Shown: piece by piece, positions 6,072 to 10,808 of the stretch
How positions within the stretch are numbered: position 1 is the stretch's first letter
Layout: every line of letters begins with the position of its first letter
Assembly (NCBI GenBank): GCA_029555925.1
Contig: JAKPQU010000230.1
Coordinates: 1 to 10,808 of the forward strand
Source of the DNA: Bacillota bacterium
GTDB lineage: Bacteria; Eremiobacterota; SpSt-956; JAKJGF01
Reading direction: 5' to 3'
Length of the DNA stretch: 10,808 bases
Position numbers and translations under genes: made by a program
The notes under the pieces: generated by a model
Told to the model about the DNA's origin: nothing
The model's database searches: none
The model's input: only the letters and a program-made list of their open reading frames with translations

Positions 6072-6650
6072 TTATTTATATGCTCTCCCTTTCATAAAAG
6101 CTTTCAGGTTTAAGTCCACTGTCTTTGCCGGCACAGAAGACTTCAGTACTTCTTCCCATAACGCTTGCTCAAAAGAAAGATAATTTGATAAAACACCGAG
6201 CATAATGGAATTCATTGTTTTTATATTCCCGATGGATTTTGCATCTTCCATGGCATTTACAGGGATAACTTTATGTAACGTACTTTTTAAATTATCTAAA
6301 ATTCCTTTCGGATATTCTTCAAGTCCTGCAAGGATGGTGCTTGATAGAATTTCCTGTGTGCTGACTATTATAAGGCCGTCTTTTTTCAATTTATTTATAT
6401 ACCGCAGTGCTTCTACTGCTTCAAAAGACATGACAATATCTGCTCCCCCTTCCGGTATAAGAGGAGAATAGACTTTTTTCCCGTATCTCACTTCTGAAAT
6501 AACACTTCCTCCTCTTTGAGACATACCGTGGACTTCACTTTTCTTTACATCATAACCGGCGGAGAGGGCAAGTTTTGATATAATATTGCTGGCAAGGATA
6601 ATTCCCTGTCCCCCCACTCCTGTTATACAGATGCTTGTAACTTCACTCAT
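6072..6650 (-). CDS. iorB: Indolepyruvate:ferredoxin oxidoreductase, beta subunit
   Basis: Small subunit of indolepyruvate (arylpyruvate) ferredoxin oxidoreductase, which with IorA oxidatively decarboxylates arylpyruvates to arylacetyl-CoA and reduces ferredoxin. The 192 residues match the gamma-domain 2-oxoacid oxidoreductase fold: GVGGQGI nucleotide or CoA loop (11-17), the SEVHGMSQRGGSV block (38-50) and IPEGGADIVMSFEAVEALRY near 66-84. It is complete and cytosolic. It begins 16 bases after the iorA TGA, with only a weak AAGGCAGG site upstream, so translation is probably coupled to iorA. The short length, without extra domains, is normal for IorB. Confidence 0.95.
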   Translation of the reverse strand: MSEVTSICITGVGGQGIILASNIISKLALSAGYDVKKSEVHGMSQRGGSVISEVRYGKKVYSPLIPEGGADIVMSFEAVEALRYINKLKKDGLIIVSTQEILSSTILAGLEEYPKGILDNLKSTLHKVIPVNAMEDAKSIGNIKTMNSIMLGVLSNYLSFEQALWEEVLKSSVPAKTVDLNLKAFMKGRAYK

Positions 6651-6666
6651 AGGAAAAACCTGCCTT

Positions 6667-8421
6667 TCATAATTTTTGACTTTCTTTGCTTATAGCTTCT
6701 TTAGGACATACCATAGCACATACGCCGCACTCTCTGCAGAGTAACGGATCTATAAATGAAGAATTTTCTCCTTTTGAAATAGCCGGGCATCCAACTCTCA
6801 GGCAGAGCCAGCATTTTACACATTTATCAGCATCTACGTCGTAGGAAATTTTTTTCCTTCTGTCTATTAAGGTACACATTCCTTTTACTATTACCACCGA
6901 CGGTTCGTCTTTATCAAGAGCATTCTTAAGGGCATCTCTGACAGCTTTTACATCAAAAGCATTGACAGTAACGATATCATCCACTCCGATTGATTTACAC
7001 AGTGCTGCAAGATCGATTTTTTTAGTGCTTTCACCTTTAAGGGTTTTTCCTGTACACGGGTGATCCTGCCTGCCTGTCATGGCAGTAATACTGTTATCAA
7101 GTATTACTACAGTAGATGTCCCTTTATTATAAACTATATTTATGAGTCCTGTTATACCGGAATGGATAAAGGTAGAATCTCCTATGACTGCAATGGATTT
7201 CTTCGTCCCTTCTCTCCCCAGTGCTTTATCCATACCATGAGCCACTCCGATACCTGCTCCCATGCATATACAGGTATGGAGTCCGTTCAGAGGAGGCAGC
7301 ATGCCGAGAGTATAACAGCCAATATCTCCGAAAACGTTCAATTTCATCCTGGATACATTATAGAAAAATGCCCTGTGAGGACATCCGGGACAGAGTACCG
7401 GAGGTCTTTTCGGTATTTTTATATCTTCTTTTAATGTAATATTCGATTTGAAACCTTCTATGCCGAAACCTTTTGCTACAATTGAAGAATTCAGTTCTCC
7501 CGTAATGGGGAGTTTCTCTTTTCCCGTAACTTTTATGCCCAGAGCTTTGATTTCCGTTTCCATATAAGGTTCAAGTTCTTCCACTACATAGATGTTTTTT
7601 ACCATAGTGCTGAATTTTTCTATTAATTTAACTGGCAGGGGATAGGTCATAGAAAGTTTTAATACGGGAGCATCAGGGAATACTTCCTTTACATACTGAT
7701 AGGCTATGCCCGATGTAATAATTCCCGTATCTCCTTTACCTTCTTCGATAATATTAACAGGTGTTTTCTCAGAATAATCCTGCAGTTTTTTCGTTCTTTC
7801 TTCTACGAAAACATGTCTTTCCCGGGCATGAGCCGGTATCATAACATCTTTCTGCGGATTTTGTTTATATGGTTTTATAGTATGAGTTTTTCTTTCTTTT
7901 AATGTTACAGCGGTGCTTGAATGACTTATTCTTGTAGTGACTCTCAGCAAAACAGGAGTGTCAAATTCTTCGCTTATATCCAGAGCAAGTCCTACGAAAT
8001 CTTTTGCTTCCTGACTGTCTGACGGTTCTAACATGGGGATTTTTGCTGATTTTGCATAATATCTATTATCCTGTTCATTCTGTGAACTGTGCATGTCAGG
8101 ATCATCTGCATCTACTATTACAAGCCCTCCGTTTACTCCTATATAGCTCATAGTAAAAAGAGGATCTGCTGCAACGTTTAAGCCGACCTGTTTCATTGCT
8201 ACAAGTGTTCTGGCCCCTGCAAGTGATGAACCGCAGGCAACCTCGAATGCCACTTTTTCATTTGGTGCCCATTCTGCATAGATTTCATCGTATTTTACAA
8301 TATTTTCAAGTATTTCTGTACTTGGTGTTCCGGGATAGGCAGCAGCAACAGTAACACCATGTTCATAGGCTCCTCTTGCTATTGCTTCATTACCGGATAG
8401 TATTTCTTTTTGTTCCGTCAT
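6667..8421 (-). CDS. iorA: Indolepyruvate:ferredoxin oxidoreductase, alpha subunit
   Basis: Large catalytic subunit of the anaerobic arylpyruvate oxidoreductase, using thiamine diphosphate, CoA and ferredoxin in aromatic amino-acid breakdown. Domain order fits the family: pyrimidine-binding domain (about 1-170, with AAYPGTPSTEI), a middle domain, CPGCPHR (344-350), the diphosphate-binding domain with GDSTF (414-418) and N443, and a C-terminal two-cluster ferredoxin domain (C534, C537, C540, C545 and C562, C565, C568, C572). All eight cluster cysteines are present. The 584-residue length is typical and no residue seems missing. The ATG has a strong AAGGAGGT site 5 bases upstream (8427-8434). 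It is first in a two-gene operon with iorB; the leader of about 75 bases carries a GCGTCAC array. Confidence 0.96.
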   Translation of the reverse strand: MTEQKEILSGNEAIARGAYEHGVTVAAAYPGTPSTEILENIVKYDEIYAEWAPNEKVAFEVACGSSLAGARTLVAMKQVGLNVAADPLFTMSYIGVNGGLVIVDADDPDMHSSQNEQDNRYYAKSAKIPMLEPSDSQEAKDFVGLALDISEEFDTPVLLRVTTRISHSSTAVTLKERKTHTIKPYKQNPQKDVMIPAHARERHVFVEERTKKLQDYSEKTPVNIIEEGKGDTGIITSGIAYQYVKEVFPDAPVLKLSMTYPLPVKLIEKFSTMVKNIYVVEELEPYMETEIKALGIKVTGKEKLPITGELNSSIVAKGFGIEGFKSNITLKEDIKIPKRPPVLCPGCPHRAFFYNVSRMKLNVFGDIGCYTLGMLPPLNGLHTCICMGAGIGVAHGMDKALGREGTKKSIAVIGDSTFIHSGITGLINIVYNKGTSTVVILDNSITAMTGRQDHPCTGKTLKGESTKKIDLAALCKSIGVDDIVTVNAFDVKAVRDALKNALDKDEPSVVIVKGMCTLIDRRKKISYDVDADKCVKCWLCLRVGCPAISKGENSSFIDPLLCRECGVCAMVCPKEAISKESQKL

Positions 8422-8443
8422 GATTTACCTCCTTGAAAAAATC

Positions 8444-8464
8444 GTGACCCGTGACGCGTGACGC
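8444..8464 (-). repeat. GCGTCAC heptamer array in the iorA leader
   Basis: On the minus strand three tandem units read GCGTCAC, GCGTCAC, GGGTCAC, followed by GATTTTTTC and then the ribosome binding site. Position and orientation relative to the gene match the array at 2782-2802. Confidence 0.8.
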
Positions 8465-8503
8465 GGGGATGGTTATATCAGTTATATTATTCGCTTTACT
8501 TAA

Positions 8504-8531
8504 ATTATAGTCCTTTCGTTTAATGTGAAAA
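8504..8531 (-). promoter_or_regulatory. Putative sigma-70-type promoter of iorAB
   Basis: On the minus strand a perfect TATAAT (8509-8504) is preceded by a 16-base spacer and TTTTCA (8531-8526). The -35 box is weak. Transcription would start near 8497 and include the GCGTCAC array in the leader. Confidence 0.5.
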
Positions 8532-8568
8532 TAATCTTTGAAAATCGGTAAGGAGTGAATATGAAAAT

Positions 8569-8614
8569 CCGACAGAATAAAAAGCAGTCAACTGCCTGTT
8601 TTTTATTCTGTCGG
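8569..8614 (-). terminator. Hairpin terminator of the C11 protease gene
   Basis: A perfect 15-bp stem, CCGACAGAATAAAAA with its complement (8569-8583 and 8600-8614), is topped by a GCAG/CTGC mini-hairpin and one 4-base bulge. It starts 25 bases beyond the C11 stop codon and lies upstream of the iorAB promoter, so it should insulate the two units. The T-run after the stem on the minus strand is short (ATTTTC). Confidence 0.7.
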
Positions 8615-8639
8615 CCTCTAGGTTTCGCAGAAGATTTTA

Positions 8640-10544
8640 TTATGAGGCATTATTGCCCGTAGCTGTGGCGCCGGGCTTCCATTCGGCTCTATGAACTATT
8701 TCATCCCATCCTGTCTTTTTTATAAAAGATAAACTTTCATAGGTTTTTCTTTCTATATCACTCTGTTCTATACCAAGATTAATGGACAGGCCATGACATC
8801 TTTTTACATTGCCTTCAAATACGGTAAAACCGTCTCCGTTATCACTTCTGCATGTTATTTCATCGCCTGACATGACCAGTTTACCCAGTACTGTATGATT
8901 CAGGGCATCTTTCAGTCCTTTTGTTGCTTTCTTTACTTCTTCATTATCTGTCTCTGCCTCTATATTTTCTGCAAGATCCCCTATATCTACAAAACCATGT
9001 TTTGTTTCAGGGCTATCAAGCAGTTCGTACTGCTGGGTTTTTGCTGCAATATGTCTCAGTTCTTCCTGTGTCAGATCAGATTTTTTAATGGCTTCTTTCA
9101 GGGTGGCAGTAGATTCTGCAAGTTCGTCCAGTTTTTTCGAATCTATTACCGAAAGTGTTATGGCGTGGTGTTTGTTTGCCGTGGCCTGTACAATAGCAAA
9201 AGCAGCTTCTCTGGGATTATTGAGTTCATTTTTTTCATTTTTCTGTATAATTTCCAGTCCTTCTCTGATATGAATCGGGCCGGGATTGTCAGTAAAGGCA
9301 CTTCCCCAGAGTATTTCAGGCGATGCTATTATATAATCGGTACTGTCTTTCATAGGATATAAAGCCTCTGCCTGTCCTTCCAGACAGTTTTCCATTACCA
9401 TGACATCTATATTCTGTCCTGTTGTTTCTTTAACTTTTTTTGTAATATCTCCCATATCTTCAGGTGATATATTCCCATGATCTTCTTTTTCTGGAGCTAT
9501 TCCTTTCCAGCCTTTTCCATGATCGAACAGTACTATCATGTAGTGTTCTGCTGGGAATTGCTTCATTTCTGTTATAAGAAACTCCTGCAGTTCTTTCCTG
9601 TCTGTCATATTTATATTACCAAGATTTTCCAGCACCGGGGAATCGACTGTTTCATTTTTAACGACAGGAAGGTTACCCGGTTCTTCCTGCCCTTTTGTAA
9701 CATAATATCTTCTTGCCTGTTTACTCCAGTTACCATCAATATTTGATTGTATAAATTCACAGTTTTCTGAATAATTCAATACTATTTTTATTTCTTCTTC
9801 ATTGAAAGACAGTTTTTTCAGTTCTTCTGTCAGACCGAGCTGTGAATATCCGTTTCCCTGTAAAGACTCCAGAGATTTCAATTTTTCCCTGTCTATGATA
9901 TAACTTTCCAGTTTATTTATAGTTTGTTTATCAATTACAAAGGATGTAAAATTCTCTTTGATTTCTTCCTGCGGTGCTCTGGAGATCTGAGCTATTATAT
10001 TTATATCTTCCGTGGAACCGAGTTTTTCCAGATCCAGAAGTTTTCTTATAACAAGTGGTTCAAGGTTTCCGCTTCCGTTGCCCCAGAAGAGTACTGTAAG
10101 CTTTTTTTTCCCGGGCACTTCGAGTTTACCTTTATAAACATATCCCCCTGACAGGGTCGTAGAAACTTCTGCTTTTGACCGGTCATCTTTTTCTGTTATT
10201 TCCCATTTCCCTTCATCATTTTTCTTTATCCCGAATGTCTTATGCTGTTCTTTATTTTCAATCAGGGCTTCTTTTTTTACGCTATTCGTTCCTGTTACTT
10301 CCCCTGTTTCATTAAATTCAATTATATCTATTCTATTGCCGTCTGAAATCTCTATTAACTGGGATTTATTCTGTGACAGTTTTCTTAATATATCTATCTT
10401 TTTATCTTCCTGGCTTATTATATCTTCCGAATCGGTAAAGGTTTCTTTCTGATGAAGGGCAGAGGTACTTTCAAGGAGTTTTTTTCTTGTACTTTTAGCT
10501 TCTTCTATATCTATTTTTTTGAACCCGAAGATTTTTCCCAGCAT
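8640..10544 (-). CDS. C11-family (clostripain-like) cysteine protease without signal peptide
   Basis: Predicted cysteine protease of clan CD, family C11, whose known members cleave after Arg or Lys. The core runs from about residue 148 (LTVLFWGNGSGNLE, matching the family's first strand and Asn-rich loop). The catalytic pair is visible: H342 in VLFDHGKGW and C387 in VMVMENCLEGQAEALY, followed by DYIIASPEILWG. At 634 residues it has two additions: a charged N-terminal region (1 to about 147) without a signal peptide, and about 85 extra residues (about 190-274) between the first core strand and the QARRYYV strand. Secreted relatives normally have signal peptides, so this one may act in the cytosol or leave by another route. 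The ATG has AGAGGA 8 bases upstream (10553-10558). It is monocistronic, with a hairpin after the stop. Family call is firm; substrate and activation unknown. Confidence 0.85.
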   Translation of the reverse strand: MLGKIFGFKKIDIEEAKSTRKKLLESTSALHQKETFTDSEDIISQEDKKIDILRKLSQNKSQLIEISDGNRIDIIEFNETGEVTGTNSVKKEALIENKEQHKTFGIKKNDEGKWEITEKDDRSKAEVSTTLSGGYVYKGKLEVPGKKKLTVLFWGNGSGNLEPLVIRKLLDLEKLGSTEDINIIAQISRAPQEEIKENFTSFVIDKQTINKLESYIIDREKLKSLESLQGNGYSQLGLTEELKKLSFNEEEIKIVLNYSENCEFIQSNIDGNWSKQARRYYVTKGQEEPGNLPVVKNETVDSPVLENLGNINMTDRKELQEFLITEMKQFPAEHYMIVLFDHGKGWKGIAPEKEDHGNISPEDMGDITKKVKETTGQNIDVMVMENCLEGQAEALYPMKDSTDYIIASPEILWGSAFTDNPGPIHIREGLEIIQKNEKNELNNPREAAFAIVQATANKHHAITLSVIDSKKLDELAESTATLKEAIKKSDLTQEELRHIAAKTQQYELLDSPETKHGFVDIGDLAENIEAETDNEEVKKATKGLKDALNHTVLGKLVMSGDEITCRSDNGDGFTVFEGNVKRCHGLSINLGIEQSDIERKTYESLSFIKKTGWDEIVHRAEWKPGATATGNNAS

Positions 10545-10659
10545 TTTTTATTTCCTCTATACAGATAAAATCTTACATCTTACCATATTACTGACCTGAG
10601 CATAAGCATTAATATTTTAATATGTTATAAACCAGATTAGATAAGGTTTTCTGGCTTTT

Positions 10660-10680
10660 CACTATTCACTACTCACTTCC
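10660..10680. repeat. CACTATT heptamer array upstream of the C11 gene
   Basis: Three tandem units, CACTATT, CACTACT, CACTTCC, belong to the same heptamer family as the right arms of R1 and R2, but the inverted partner arm and conserved tail are absent. Confidence 0.6.
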
Positions 10681-10742
10681 GTAATTAAACATAATTTTAT
10701 AAAAAAAATCAACAAAATAATGTTAACTTTTTGTTAAATATT

Positions 10743-10808
10743 AATGAGAATTTCCTCCCGTCACGGGTTACCGGTTTGGCGTTACGATTTTCATATAAAC
10801 AGGTAATA
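10743..10808. repeat. Degenerate GCGTCAC array inside an ATATGAAAAT-type stem, right edge
   Basis: Four 7-base units, CCGTCAC, GGGTTAC, CGGTTTG and GCGTTAC (10758-10785), sit between ATGAGAAT (10743-10750) and ATTTTCAT (10787-10794), which can pair with one G-T wobble. The outer stem resembles that of the 86-bp element. The right flank is cut by the window end; no gene is visible in 10545-10808. Confidence 0.5.

Noticed and set aside
1637..8421. A combined pathway linking the omega-amidase-like enzyme to IorAB.
   Set aside because: Glutamine transaminases can connect arylpyruvates and 2-oxo-amides, but the genes are far apart, separately transcribed, and no transaminase is present, so the link is only speculative.
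8569..8614. Hairpin considered as an attenuator of iorAB.
   Set aside because: It lies upstream of the likely iorAB promoter (8504-8531) and directly after the C11 stop codon, so it belongs to the C11 transcript.

Overview
The window looks like a piece of an AT-rich bacterial chromosome from an anaerobe. Bacterial Shine-Dalgarno sites and sigma-70-type promoters can be read, and the iorA/iorB pair encodes an oxygen-sensitive, ferredoxin-dependent 2-oxoacid oxidoreductase. I cannot assign a phylum. The mix of an anaerobic arylpyruvate oxidoreductase, a Hanks-type kinase fused to a receiver and a DUF4388/PATAN-like domain, a C11 (clostripain-like) protease and repeat-rich intergenic DNA would fit an uncultivated lineage, but that is impression rather than proof. 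No rRNA, tRNA, CRISPR, transposase or phage gene is visible.

Layout, left to right. (1) A TldD-type metalloprotease gene (minus strand, 30-1403). (2) A repeat-filled spacer, then a nitrilase-superfamily amidase of the omega-amidase type (minus, 1637-2437) with a strong promoter almost on top of its start codon. (3) A divergent spacer full of repeats, then a plus-strand gene (2829-3695) for a protein with a long disordered N-terminus and a C-terminal lysozyme-like domain but no signal peptide. (4) A 354-bp spacer holding a large imperfect inverted repeat and the second copy of an 86-bp structured element. (5) A large plus-strand gene (4050-6035) for a Ser/Thr kinase, receiver, DUF4388/PATAN-like and winged-helix fusion. 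(6) A GC-rich hairpin between convergent genes, then the iorA-iorB operon (minus, 8421-6072). (7) A strong hairpin terminator, then a C11-family cysteine protease (minus, 8640-10544), also without a signal peptide. (8) A 264-bp repeat-rich right end.

Most of the genes have no obvious shared pathway; only iorA-iorB is a clear operon. IorAB would oxidise arylpyruvates made by transamination of aromatic amino acids. The omega-amidase-like enzyme could clear the 2-oxo-amides left by glutamine or asparagine transamination, and TldD and the C11 enzyme are peptide- or protein-cleaving, so an amino-acid or peptide degrading lifestyle is a reasonable inference.

The most unusual content is outside the genes. 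Nearly every intergenic region carries 7-bp tandem arrays (families GCGTCAC/GTGACGC and CACTTTT/GTGAAAA), and the GCGTCAC arrays lie in the same orientation in gene leaders. An 86-bp element occurs twice, upstream of tldD and of the kinase gene, in the same orientation to each gene and with a compensatory base-pair change in its outer stem. In the genes, the stand-outs are the kinase-receiver-PATAN fusion and the two hydrolases that seem built to work in, or leave, the cell without a Sec signal.
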